From Ignavibacterium sp. (GTDB lineage Bacteria > Zixibacteria > MSB-5A5 > GN15 > PGXB01), in assembly GCA_020724775.1 (NCBI GenBank), contig DYGG01000001.1:1-64000 (forward strand): a DNA stretch of 64,000 bases, read 5' to 3'. The translations under genes were made by a program, and so were the position numbers. The stretch's first letter is position 1, and each line of letters starts with the position of its first letter. This document shows positions 6,621-16,084 of this stretch, in pieces. The notes beneath the pieces are model-generated. The model ran no database searches. It was not told where the DNA came from and was given only the letters and a program-made list of their open reading frames with translations.

Positions 6621-8600
6621 GTGCCCGAAATCAACAACAAGGTCTCCGAAAAGTTTCAGCCGTATGTGTCGGCGGGACAAAATGTTGCGGAGGTGACACT
6701 CCGGGCTATAGTGCTGGGTTCAATACTGTCAGTCGTTTTCGGCGTGGCCAATGCCTATCTGGGCTTAAAAGTTGGAATGACCGTGTCAGCCTCTATTCCG
6801 GCAGCAGTTATCTCAATGGCCGTACTCAGAGGATTTTTTAGGAAGGTATCGGTTCTGGAGAACAACATTGTGCAGACCATCGGTTCGGCTGGAGAATCTT
6901 TAGCCGCAGGTATTATCTTCACCATTCCGGCATTTTTCATCTGGGCGGCAAACGCGGAGCTGGCAGCGCAAGGGTATTATCACGAAGTCTCAAAGACCCA
7001 GATTTTTATGCTTTCTTTGCTGGGAGGAGGTCTCGGCATCCTCTTTATGATTCCGCTTCGTCGTTATCTGGTTGACCGGGAGCACGGGCGGCTGACTTTT
7101 CCGGAAGGGACCGCCTGCGCGGAAATTATCATCGCCGGTGACGAAGGGGGTGGCAAAGCCAAGAAAGTTTTCATTGGTATTGGACTGGGGGCAATGTATA
7201 AAATTTTGATGAATGCACTTCGCCTCTGGTCGGAGTCTCCCGGGGTTGATATTAAGCGATTTCTTAAGGGTGGGACAGTAGGGATAGACGCGACACCGGC
7301 GCTTCTGGGGGTAGGATATATTATCGGTCCTAAAATTGCGGCGCTGATGATGTCCGGGGCAATTCTGGGATATCTCGGCATCGCGCCTCTTTTGTCTTTT
7401 ATAGGCAGCCAGATTCCCGGGGTGGTAATCTCTCCCGGCGACATCCCGTTGGCAGATATGAACCCGTCCCAGCTCAGGAATTTCTACATAAAATATCTGG
7501 GAGTCGGGGCGGTGGCTGTCGGTGGTTTCGTTTCATTAGCCAAATCTCTCCCAGTGATATTCCATTCCTTTGCAGCCGGCGCCAAAGAGTTGGTCAAAGG
7601 AAAAATGTCAACGGAGGATGTCCCTCGCACAGACCGAGACATACCTATGTCTTACGTGTTAATAGGAATAATTTTGATAATTGTAGCGATCTGGGCGATG
7701 CCAAGCACCGACCTTCACTTATTGGGTGCGATACTTGCAGTAGTTTTCGGCTTTTTCTTTGTAGTCGTAGCGGCACGAATCGTTGGAATTGTCGGCTCGT
7801 CATCATCACCGGTGTCAGGTATGACAATCGCGACGCTCTTGGTTACCTGTCTGATTCTGATTGCATTCGGAGTTTCCGGTGTGAAAGGGATGGTGACGGC
7901 GATGTCGGTGGGCACGGTGGTTTGCATTGCGGTCTGTCTGTCAGGCGATATTGCCCAAGATTTGAAAACCGGATACCTGCTCGGCGCCACTCCGGCACGA
8001 CAGCAATGGACTGAATTTATCGGTTTATTCTTCCCGGCAATTGCTATGGGCTTTACGGTGTATCTATTAGCTGATGCCTTCGGATTTGTGCAGGACGCCA
8101 CACATCCCAACCCCTTACTGGCGCCGCAGGCGAATGTTATGGCGACCGTGGTCCAGGGAGTAATGCATCAAAGTCTCCCTTGGACGCCGATTTTAGTCGG
8201 AGGAATGATTGCGGCAGCGGTGGAACTGCTGGGGATTCATTCCCTTCCATTTGCCATAGGTTTATATTTGCCTCTCTCCCTCTCGGCACCCATAATGACG
8301 GGAGGGATAATCTCCATGATTGTGAGAAAAGTCACCAAAGATGAGTCGACCTATCGCAAGCGCAACGAAAATGGAATCCTCTTCGGTTCGGGCCTGGTTG
8401 CCGGCGATGCAATTATAGGCGTGATAGTGGCAGGTTTAATTGCCGGATGGGGCGCCTACCGCACCTATTTTGAAACTCATGATGGCATGATGAATTCTCT
8501 GAGCGGTTCTTTTGGTCCGGTGTTGTCGGTCGTCGCTTTCGCAGCGCTCTGTCTTGTTTTTTATGCAATGACCGATAGTCTGAAGAAGAACCGTCCTTAA
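6621..8600 (+). CDS. OPT-family oligopeptide transporter
   Basis: This roughly 659-residue protein has some 14-16 hydrophobic segments and belongs to the bacterial OPT/YSL family, which imports peptides or metal chelates by proton symport. Recognisable blocks are NAYLGLKVGMTVSASIP near the N terminus, then NNIVQTIGSAGESLAAG, and LTFPEGTACAEI. The start is set at GTG 6621, because AGGAGG at 6611-6616 sits just before it. An in-frame GTG at 6573 lacks such a site. The gene ends 3 bases before the next start, so the GT39-TPR protein downstream is probably co-translated. The substrate cannot be read from the sequence. Confidence 0.88.
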   Translation: MPEINNKVSEKFQPYVSAGQNVAEVTLRAIVLGSILSVVFGVANAYLGLKVGMTVSASIPAAVISMAVLRGFFRKVSVLENNIVQTIGSAGESLAAGIIFTIPAFFIWAANAELAAQGYYHEVSKTQIFMLSLLGGGLGILFMIPLRRYLVDREHGRLTFPEGTACAEIIIAGDEGGGKAKKVFIGIGLGAMYKILMNALRLWSESPGVDIKRFLKGGTVGIDATPALLGVGYIIGPKIAALMMSGAILGYLGIAPLLSFIGSQIPGVVISPGDIPLADMNPSQLRNFYIKYLGVGAVAVGGFVSLAKSLPVIFHSFAAGAKELVKGKMSTEDVPRTDRDIPMSYVLIGIILIIVAIWAMPSTDLHLLGAILAVVFGFFFVVVAARIVGIVGSSSSPVSGMTIATLLVTCLILIAFGVSGVKGMVTAMSVGTVVCIAVCLSGDIAQDLKTGYLLGATPARQQWTEFIGLFFPAIAMGFTVYLLADAFGFVQDATHPNPLLAPQANVMATVVQGVMHQSLPWTPILVGGMIAAAVELLGIHSLPFAIGLYLPLSLSAPIMTGGIISMIVRKVTKDESTYRKRNENGILFGSGLVAGDAIIGVIVAGLIAGWGAYRTYFETHDGMMNSLSGSFGPVLSVVAFAALCLVFYAMTDSLKKNRP

Positions 8601-8603
8601 CGG

Positions 8604-10742
8604 ATGAATGCAAAATCTACAAAGGATAAATGGCCGCTGGCAATTTTTCTGGCGGCCTTTTTAATCCGTCTTATCTACCTGTTACAATCTCGCTCCAGCC
8701 CTTTGTTCTTTTATCCGATGGTCGATGAGCAGTGGCATTACCAGTGGGCAAAAGAGATTATCGGCGGGAATTTCTGGGGGTCGGAAGCATATTTCCGGGG
8801 ACCTCTTTATCCGTACTTCCTGGCGCTTCTTCTTAAAATCACGGGTGACTCGATTTTCTGGACAAGACTGCTCCAGATGATTTTTCCCTCGGTTTCCGCC
8901 TCGCTGATTTACCTTATCGGGCGGCACGTACTGTCAAAAAAGGTCGGAATTATTGCCGCTTTCGGTTTTGCGCTCTATGGGACTATGATTTTTTATGACG
9001 CGATGCTTCTGATTGAGTCGCTGTTTATTATGCTCAATCTCGGGGGTATATACCTGATGTTGAAGTACCGCAGAGAGTCAAGTCTCAAGATTTGGGCATT
9101 GACCGGTCTGATTTTCGGCTTATCGGCTATCACCCGACCGAATATTCTTCTTCTGTCACCACTGTTTCTCCTTTGGATATATATAAATTTTAGTGAGATT
9201 AGAGAGAGATTTAGACGATTGGCAATTCCCGGCGTTTTTTTCCTCGCTATGATGATTCCGATTCTGGGAGTGACACTTCGGAGCTACCTTGTTGCCGGTG
9301 AAGCGATTCTTATTTCGTCACAGGGAGGCGTCAATTTCTATATCGGCAACAACCGTGACGCCGAAGGGCTGACTATGCTTATGCCGGAACTGGAACTGGA
9401 TGAGTCGCTTCCCTGGACAGAATTCACCGCCACCACTCGCGCCGCCGCGGAGAAAGAAGCGGGAAGAACTCTTACCGCCGGTGAAGAGTCCTCTTTCTGG
9501 TCAAGGAAGGCGTGGCAATTTATTACTGAAAATCCGGGGAAGTTTTTGGGGCTCACCCTCAGAAAGTTAGTTTACCTTAGTGTGGGGTTTGAAAACTCCG
9601 ATAATCAAGATATCTATTTCAGTCGGCAATATTCATCACTTTATTCGGCGCTACTCTGGAAGAAAATTATATATTTCCCGTATGGATTGCTTTTCCCTCT
9701 GGCGCTGGCCGGGATGTTTGCCGGCTGGCGGATGCGAAAAGAACTGTCGCTTCTGTACCTGTTCATTATAGGTTACATCCCCACGATTATTCTGTTTTTG
9801 GTCACGGCGCGTCATCGCCTGCCCCTGGTGCCGTTCTTACTGATTTTCGCCGCCATTGCGCTCACGGAGTTGGTAAGGCTCTGGAAGAACGGATTCAGGA
9901 AGAAGTCTGCGGTTATCGTCGGAATATTTCTGGTGACCGTGGCGCTCTGCAACCGAACTTATTTTGATATCGGGTTTTCCAATATATCTCAAATGCACTT
10001 CAACCTGGGGCTTACTTATGAGAAACAGGGGAATCTGGCGATGGCGGAAAGAGAATATAAGAAGGCGCTGGAGGATAATCCCCAATCGGCGACGACATTG
10101 AATAATCTCGGTTTCGTGCAGTTTCGCCTGGGGAAACCGGAGGAAGCGCAAGCGCAATTCGAGCGGGCGATTCAGTCGGAACCGCAGTTTGCGGAGGCGT
10201 ACAATAATCTCGGTTTGATTATGGAGGCGCGTCAGGACTTCGGTTCCGCGGAAGCCTATTATAAAAGAGCAATAAATATTGAACCGGAGTTATATCAGGG
10301 GTATCTCAACCTGGGCGACCTCTATCTGGGGCAGGACAATCTGGTGATGGCGGAACTTTATTATCTTCAAGCCCGTGAGGTGGCGCCAAAGAGGAAAGAA
10401 ATCTATTTCAAGTTAGGGGGGCTCTACGGCAGAAAGCAGGAGTTCGATAAGGCAGAAAAGATGTTTATGGAAGGCGCCGCTCTGGGAGAACCATCCGCCA
10501 GCGATCTGGTCAACTGGGGGAATATCTATTTCGCGACCTCGCGACCGGACGACGTGATAGGACTATATAAAAGGGCGATAGCCAAAGACAGCAATTTCCT
10601 GCAGGGGTATTTCAATCTGGCGTTAACGTTTAATAATTATGGATATCCGGTCGATTCTGCCCGGATTTATCTGGAGAGATTGCTCCGGATTAATCCGCAG
10701 TTTGCGCCGGCGCGGGAACTGCTCGAAAGATTGGGACAGTAA
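8604..10742 (+). CDS. GT39-like membrane glycosyltransferase fused to TPR repeats
   Basis: This 712-residue protein has two parts. Residues about 1-450 contain 10-12 membrane segments with a GT-C/PMT_2 layout: the first periplasmic loop holds MVDEQWHYQWAK (candidate catalytic acidic residues) and FRGPLYPYFLALL. Residues about 460-712 hold about seven TPR units (FNLGLTYEKQGN, LNNLGFVQFRLGK, YNNLGLIMEARQD and so on). Such fusions probably glycosylate, or attach sugars to, partners held by the TPR part. The gene is coupled to the OPT gene by a 3-base spacer, but no functional link between the two is evident. Sugar donor and acceptor are unknown. Confidence 0.78.
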   Translation: MNAKSTKDKWPLAIFLAAFLIRLIYLLQSRSSPLFFYPMVDEQWHYQWAKEIIGGNFWGSEAYFRGPLYPYFLALLLKITGDSIFWTRLLQMIFPSVSASLIYLIGRHVLSKKVGIIAAFGFALYGTMIFYDAMLLIESLFIMLNLGGIYLMLKYRRESSLKIWALTGLIFGLSAITRPNILLLSPLFLLWIYINFSEIRERFRRLAIPGVFFLAMMIPILGVTLRSYLVAGEAILISSQGGVNFYIGNNRDAEGLTMLMPELELDESLPWTEFTATTRAAAEKEAGRTLTAGEESSFWSRKAWQFITENPGKFLGLTLRKLVYLSVGFENSDNQDIYFSRQYSSLYSALLWKKIIYFPYGLLFPLALAGMFAGWRMRKELSLLYLFIIGYIPTIILFLVTARHRLPLVPFLLIFAAIALTELVRLWKNGFRKKSAVIVGIFLVTVALCNRTYFDIGFSNISQMHFNLGLTYEKQGNLAMAEREYKKALEDNPQSATTLNNLGFVQFRLGKPEEAQAQFERAIQSEPQFAEAYNNLGLIMEARQDFGSAEAYYKRAINIEPELYQGYLNLGDLYLGQDNLVMAELYYLQAREVAPKRKEIYFKLGGLYGRKQEFDKAEKMFMEGAALGEPSASDLVNWGNIYFATSRPDDVIGLYKRAIAKDSNFLQGYFNLALTFNNYGYPVDSARIYLERLLRINPQFAPARELLERLGQ

Positions 10743-10928
10743 TCCGGATGCCGAAGAGTTTCCGGCGATTCGATGATTTATCTACTTCAGGACACAAAAC
10801 GCTCTTCGAATTCCGTCAGGAGAGACTCCTGACGGCGTAGCGTAAGGATTCATCTGCTTCCAGATGAGTAAGGCATGCCGGGTTCCATTACATGAGACTT
10901 CCGACGGCGGAAAGAGAGAAGGGAGGGG
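10743..10928. repeat. Intergenic hairpin cluster
   Basis: This spacer between two convergent genes holds a perfect 10-bp stem (CCGTCAGGAG at 10813-10822 with CTCCTGACGG at 10826-10835, 3-base loop). A second hairpin, CATCTG-CTTC-CAGATG, lies at 10851-10866. Neither is followed by a T run. It may be a dispersed palindromic element or a bidirectional transcription stop. Confidence 0.5.
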
Positions 10929-11498
10929 TCAGACCCCGGTGCCATTCTGACCGAATAGAAATGCCCCGGGAAAATCAGGCTCCACCTCTTTTTTCTTGCC
11001 GCTCCATTCTTCAATTGAAACCTTGTAAACTGTCACCACCGCTAATTCTTTTTCGGTGATATTGCTGTAATCTTCGCCCGGTTTCAAATGGGGGAAATAT
11101 TTGTCGAGAAGTTTCTGGAGGGCGTAACGGGCGTCATCTTGATTCTTCAATATATCGGCCTTGCCAAAGACCACTACGCTTTCATATTCGTTGCTGAACC
11201 CCATGGCCGTTTTGGAAGGAAGAAGCCGTCCGAAGCGGGCAGCGGTAAGACAGACCCGCGGGTTCTGCTCGAGATTATGGCGGAACCGTCCGGCATAAGC
11301 GGTATGCATATAAATCGCATTCGCCGGTTCATCATAGACAAAGGTGTTGTTGGTCAGGAAGGGCTGGTTCCCGACTGATGTCGCGACGGCGCAGTAGGGA
11401 GCGGTGCGAAGAAAATTCTTCACCCATGACTCATCATCAATGGCGCGGTCCTGGCGGACAGCGTACGACCTGCGGTTAGCGGGATTGAATTTGTTCAT
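10929..11498 (-). CDS. Pyridoxamine 5'-phosphate oxidase-family flavin-binding protein (NimA-like)
   Basis: This 189-residue protein has the split-barrel FMN-binding fold of COG3467/NimA-like proteins. Signs of this are APYCAVATSVGNQPFLTNNTFVYD (about 32-55), IYMHTAYAGRFRHNLEQNPRVCL (about 61-83) and the YESVVVFGKADIL strand. These proteins bind FMN or a related flavin and reduce small molecules; some confer nitroimidazole resistance, which is not implied here. The gene stands alone. The stop codon lies inside a small GGGGTC-A-GACCCC palindrome (about 10923-10935) that may help end transcription. Confidence 0.78.
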   Translation of the reverse strand: MNKFNPANRRSYAVRQDRAIDDESWVKNFLRTAPYCAVATSVGNQPFLTNNTFVYDEPANAIYMHTAYAGRFRHNLEQNPRVCLTAARFGRLLPSKTAMGFSNEYESVVVFGKADILKNQDDARYALQKLLDKYFPHLKPGEDYSNITEKELAVVTVYKVSIEEWSGKKKEVEPDFPGAFLFGQNGTGV

Positions 11499-11618
11499 AA
11501 AATCTATTAAACGGTTATGTTAAATGATTCGCCTTCTTATTAGAAAACTGCAAGATTAATGATTAATATACGGCCGTTTGATGATATATTGTAATCAGAA
11601 ACTAAAGAGACGGTAACC

Positions 11619-12131
11619 ATGAACAATATTTTATTAAGTATTGTACTAATGACAATGGGGGTGTTAAGCGGATGTATCCTGGATAGCGACGACGGCGTCA
11701 AGTCGGAACCGTTGGAAGGGGTAACTTATCGTATCGATATCGACCTGGCAAAAGTCGGGACAGGGAAGGAGACATCTCGGGAAATATCGCTTAACAAGGA
11801 GGCGGCATTTTCGACGATTTCAAATTACACTTTTATTATGGTGACCGATTCGGCTTATCCCTGCGTTGGCTATTGGATATGGACGCGGGATACGGTCAAG
11901 TTTGATATAATAACAGTTGAAGTCAAAGGGATTTATCCCCCTGCCGGCGATAGATGCGCCACCGCGATGGAACCGGCTCGGTCTTATGACGCCATGCGGC
12001 TTACCGACGGCAATTACCAACTGCGCATCAAGCAACTCGGGGTGGTCGACAAATACAAAGTTACCATCGCCAACGGGGAGGCGTCATTTGAACCTGTACA
12101 GTCAAGTTTCACCACCGCCATTAACGATTAA
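11619..12131 (+). CDS. Small lipoprotein of unknown function
   Basis: This 170-residue protein has a lipoprotein signal peptide with the lipobox LSGC (cysteine at about residue 19), followed by an acidic linker (DSDDG). Asp at +2 after the cysteine would, in enteric bacteria, favour inner-membrane retention, but the next residue here is Ile, so outer-membrane sorting is possible. The mature part is beta-strand-rich with two further cysteines (YPCVGYW and GDRCATA) that may pair. I do not recognise the domain. The gene is preceded by a purine-rich GAGACGG and is not clearly part of an operon. Confidence 0.65.
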   Translation: MNNILLSIVLMTMGVLSGCILDSDDGVKSEPLEGVTYRIDIDLAKVGTGKETSREISLNKEAAFSTISNYTFIMVTDSAYPCVGYWIWTRDTVKFDIITVEVKGIYPPAGDRCATAMEPARSYDAMRLTDGNYQLRIKQLGVVDKYKVTIANGEASFEPVQSSFTTAIND

Positions 12132-12283
12132 ACTGTTGCACCGCAGGGGAAAATAGATTAAGTTGGCGAGGAGTTATCCAATATGTAAGATGGCGCCGCG
12201 CAGTCCCCATTTCCTGTCTTGTCCGTCACCTGAAAGTCGTCAAGCATATTGAATGAAATGAATCGGAACTTAGAAAGGAACAT

Positions 12284-12715
12284 ATGGCACAGGCAAAGTT
12301 GGGCGACCGGGTAAAGGTTCACTATACTGGAAAGTTTGTTGACGGGAGCGAGTTTGACTCCTCACGAGACCGGGAACCGATGGAGTTTACGATTGGCGGG
12401 ATGCAGGTAATCCCCGGGTTCGAGCAAGTGGTTATCGGGATGGCGCCCGGTGAGACCAAGACAGAGAAAGTCGCCTGCGAGGATGCCTACGGATTGAAAC
12501 GGGACGATATGATAGTGGAAGTGGAGCGTCAGTATATCCCCAAAGAGATAAATCCCGAAGTGGGGCAACTGCTGGAGATGCAGCGCCCGGATGGCCAGAC
12601 AATACCGGTGCGAGTCGCCGAGGTGACGGATAATACGATTACACTTGACGCCAACCATCCGCTGGCAGGGAAAGATCTGGTTTTCGAGATTATTCTGGTG
12701 AACATAGTGGAGTGA
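12284..12715 (+). CDS. FKBP-type peptidyl-prolyl isomerase (SlyD-like)
   Basis: This 143-residue cytoplasmic protein catalyses cis-trans isomerisation of prolyl bonds. FKBP elements are VKVHYTGKFVDGSEFDSS (about 9-26), PMEFTIGGMQVIPGFEQ and GMAPGETKT, interrupted by an inserted flap domain at about residues 68-120 as in SlyD/FkpA-type chaperones. The C terminus ends at VNIVE without the histidine-rich metal-binding tail of enteric SlyD, so no nickel role is implied. AAAGGA just before the ATG supports the start. It appears monocistronic. Confidence 0.9.
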   Translation: MAQAKLGDRVKVHYTGKFVDGSEFDSSRDREPMEFTIGGMQVIPGFEQVVIGMAPGETKTEKVACEDAYGLKRDDMIVEVERQYIPKEINPEVGQLLEMQRPDGQTIPVRVAEVTDNTITLDANHPLAGKDLVFEIILVNIVE

Positions 12716-12737
12716 TTTGAATCCAGAAGATTGCCTT

Positions 12738-14116
12738 TTACAGCATTGACGAGTCTATTTTCCCGGAGCGTCGGATGGATTTTTTTATGAGGTTGCAGAT
12801 AAACCCAAGCAATACCACTATTGATACCGACATGAGGATTGTAGCGGCTATCTGTCCGGGGAAAAAGAGACGTGACCCTTGCCAGCGACCAAATCCCAGC
12901 ATCAACATGAAGTATAGATAGACTGAGACGAGCACGGTCAGGCTATAGTAATTGCGTCGGACCAGCAGGATTAAGACTCCAGTCACAGAAAGGGCAAAAT
13001 TAAGATAATTGAGATAGTGTCTCTTGTAATCGTATTCGTAGCCAATTAGTCTTGTCTTGTTTCTGGGAAATAAAATGCGGTGCAAATAATTAATATCGTT
13101 CAGATTTTCCCAAAGGAGTTTCAGATATGCGCGCAGCATCGCTCCGGGCCTCTCTTTAAGCATCTTAAATGCCACCCAGGCACATAATCGGTAGTTATCC
13201 GACAGGTTGAAATCATCAATAGATTTCTTCCGCGCATACTCCTCTCTCCATTTGTCCCAGAGTTTATTCGGCGGTTCCTTAATTTCATCTTCAATGACTA
13301 CACCTACCAATTTTTGCGCTCCATTAGCGGCAGCTCCTGCTATTATGGGCAAGTTATGAACTCTCAGATTTCTGAGTACCCAGGGTGAAACTACGACTAT
13401 GGCAATCAACACTGCCGCCAAGCCTTTCAAGAGCATTTTTCGCAAACCCGTCCGGTCTATTTCCCCTTGACGAAATTTCGAATGTACCAGGAGGTATATG
13501 ATTCCGAACATCAAGAACGGCCACAACTGCGCCAGGGAGCGGACAAGGATTGCGACACCGAAGAGAGTGCCGGATATTATGAAATATGGCCACTTGCCAT
13601 TCTGAATCCCTTGCAGCCATAATGTCAAAGCGAGAAGGAATAGAAATACAAAGAAGGTGTCCGATAACACCACGAGACTCAGCATTATGGATGTATGTGA
13701 GAAGGCAAAAAGAATCGCCGCCACGGTCGCTATCGGCTTGGATTTAAGGATTTGAAAAGCCAAGCGATAAATCAGAACCGATGATAGCGCCGAGATTAAA
13801 ATTTGGAATACTATAAAGGGAATTAGCCCTTTGCCGAATATGGCAAAAAAAAAGCAAGCAGGCAGGCAAACCCGGGACCGAATGTGAAAAATCCAATCTC
13901 ATGACCAGCCTGTCCCGACACCATATCTTCCGCCATATTGATATAGAGAATCCCATCGGGAACAAGATTCATTATTCCTTGCTCGCCAATCTGTCCGAGG
14001 CTGTACGCCAAAGAAATCGCACGCACCAATAGCGCCATCAGAAATATTAAAGTCAGGTGAAAGCGAAGATTATCTCCCCCAAATCCGGCCTTGAAAAGGC
14101 TCAAGTTTTCTATCAT
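12738..14116 (-). CDS. GT39-like membrane glycosyltransferase, interrupted by a frameshift
   Basis: Two open frames on the minus strand belong to one gene. The first (14116-13823) begins MIENLSLFKAGFGG, has the loop PDGILYINMAEDMVSG typical of GT39-family enzymes, and ends in YSAKG. The second continues the same protein (RLAFQILKSKP, LSLVVLSDTFFVFLFLLALTLW). The break is at a 9-base T run on the coding strand (13853-13845). Adding one T restores GFACLLAFFFAIFGKG and an unbroken protein of about 459 residues with 10 or so membrane segments. The cause may be a sequencing or assembly error, a real mutation, or slippage. Its start overlaps the stop of the upstream glycosyltransferase by one base (TAATG), so the pair is coupled. 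Confidence 0.75.
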
Positions 14117-15975
14117 TATTCGCTATCCTCTGCAACCAAATACTGCCGCAACTCCGGATACTTTTCGGAAAGAGATAGCAACTCTTCGTGCGTCAAATCA
14201 ACGTCACGAGTCTCAAAAAGTCCAAAGCGATGAATTTTCTTGAAGCAGGTTGTATCATGCAATAACGAAGCGGAGAATGAGACCGAGTCAAAAACGAATC
14301 CTCCGCCAAAAGGGACTGTGTTCCATCTAAATTCGTATTGGTCGCTGACCTTATTGTACGGAAGATAGATGTAATCAATCGCATCAAATCTATTATTGGC
14401 AAAAACATAAGCCAGAATCTCCGATTCTTGAATCCGGGACGCAATCCGAAGGAATTCTTTGCGCTCTTGGAACTGCCCGGCCAAGTGAGCCGGGACATTA
14501 CTGACCGTCATAAACATAAAGTAAGGGAAATAACAGGACTCTATATATTTATGAGTCAGGAACACTTTATCACGGCAGTCAACGCCATTGAAGGCTTCAA
14601 ATTCGGCGAGCGGCAATCTCTGATTGACGCCAGTCTTGTACATCTCGTTGTTAAGTAGTTGCGTGTGGTCGTTAGCGACAACAATACCGAGCACCATTAA
14701 AACGGTTAGAATTCCCCAACGAATATTTTTGCGGTCGCTCAGTTTGGACCAGAGCAGCATGAATCCGATAGCAGCCGGCGCCATGGTCAGAACATGCGCA
14801 AACTCCAATATTTTGCGTGTCTGAATCGAAAATTGACCTAAGTTGGCGAGACGGTCAAAGAGTATCAGCACGATGGCTCCGGAGTAAAGCAGAATCAGCC
14901 GCGCCTGTTTCCAGCGGTCCCAGAGATAACCGGCCATGAAAATACCGGCAAGAATAAAGAACGCCCGCAGGAGATTCTCACGCCACCCGATGGCAAAGTT
15001 GATATAATCGAGATAAAACCATTTCAACTGGTAAGATTCAAATCCGTGCTGCAAAGCGGAAAGAAGCAACGGCAGCCAGTAAATAGATGTGCACAGGAGT
15101 ATTCCCAGGGCAATGAGAAGTTTGCGGCGGATATCGTGCCAGAGGAGTGACCATGACTTTTGCTCCAGAAACTTAACGGCTAACCCAAGCGGGAACGCGG
15201 CAATGGCGAGGTAAAACCAGTAATAGTAAGTCAAAAATAGAAGGCTTCCGACAGCCGAACCGAGCAGTATGAACCGCCAGTTGGGTTTTTTGCCGGAAGA
15301 TTTTCCCGAGGCATCTTCAAAAAAATAGAGCCACCAGGGGATGAAGAGCGCGCAAACGAGATGCTCATAATAAGTATAATTAATGAGGTCCGATGCAAAA
15401 AAGAGAGTAGCCAGTGAAATGGCGGCGGCGGTACCGCGAGAAACCAGCGGTTTCCAGGAAAAATAGACCAGCCAGGGGTATATAAGGAATAGAACCAGAT
15501 ATCCATATTTGATAGTCTGCCAGACTTCGATGCCAGTCAGTTTGGCATAGATAGCCATGAAAGCGAACCATAACGGGGGGTACATTGTCGGCAAATCTTT
15601 CAAATAGGCGTCAGCCAGATAGCCATAGAAGCTGATTTTAGATGTAATGGCAAGACGGTATCCGTTGTCGCCCCAATGTCCGTTTAGGCCATACGGTGTG
15701 CCGCGATAAAGAATGGAGTAAATTATAACAAAATAAAGGCTGACAGTAAGCACTGCCAGAAGGGGAGTGTATGACTTATGGCGCAAAAGATAGAGGCTCA
15801 AAGAGACGACCAAAACAAGAAAGATAGACCAGAACTTAGCCCGGAAGAGGTCCTGAATATGGCGCGATGATTGATAACTGTAGTCCGCAAACTGGGCGAA
15901 TAGGATGTGTCCTATAATGATGAGAAGCAGAAACGCCGCCAAAACGATATAACGGGCGCGGTTGTCCCCTGTCAT
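14116..15975 (-). CDS. GT-C membrane glycosyltransferase, arabinofuranosyltransferase-like
   Basis: This 619-residue protein has about 12 membrane segments followed by a soluble C-terminal domain from about residue 440. The first large loop contains GHWGDNGYRLAITSK and ADAYLKDLPTMYPPLWF. This resembles the GDxxxR and YPPxWF loop of the AftA/GT85 arabinofuranosyltransferase group, which uses a lipid-linked pentose donor. The C-terminal part (QRLPLAEFEAFNGVDCRDKVFLTH) also fits that type. With the frameshifted GT39-like gene directly downstream and overlapping, a cell-envelope polysaccharide or lipid modification is likely. The sugar is not determined by the sequence, and the AftA comparison is from motif recall only. 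Confidence 0.6.
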   Translation of the reverse strand: MTGDNRARYIVLAAFLLLIIIGHILFAQFADYSYQSSRHIQDLFRAKFWSIFLVLVVSLSLYLLRHKSYTPLLAVLTVSLYFVIIYSILYRGTPYGLNGHWGDNGYRLAITSKISFYGYLADAYLKDLPTMYPPLWFAFMAIYAKLTGIEVWQTIKYGYLVLFLIYPWLVYFSWKPLVSRGTAAAISLATLFFASDLINYTYYEHLVCALFIPWWLYFFEDASGKSSGKKPNWRFILLGSAVGSLLFLTYYYWFYLAIAAFPLGLAVKFLEQKSWSLLWHDIRRKLLIALGILLCTSIYWLPLLLSALQHGFESYQLKWFYLDYINFAIGWRENLLRAFFILAGIFMAGYLWDRWKQARLILLYSGAIVLILFDRLANLGQFSIQTRKILEFAHVLTMAPAAIGFMLLWSKLSDRKNIRWGILTVLMVLGIVVANDHTQLLNNEMYKTGVNQRLPLAEFEAFNGVDCRDKVFLTHKYIESCYFPYFMFMTVSNVPAHLAGQFQERKEFLRIASRIQESEILAYVFANNRFDAIDYIYLPYNKVSDQYEFRWNTVPFGGGFVFDSVSFSASLLHDTTCFKKIHRFGLFETRDVDLTHEELLSLSEKYPELRQYLVAEDSE

Positions 15976-16084
15976 CGGATTTCCGTTCTCATAAGATTGC
16001 CATCTGGAATCTGGGCAAATCGGTCTGTAAAATCAAGGGAAATATAAGAGCGCGGGAAAGGCCGTCCAAAAAACGGATTTTTCG

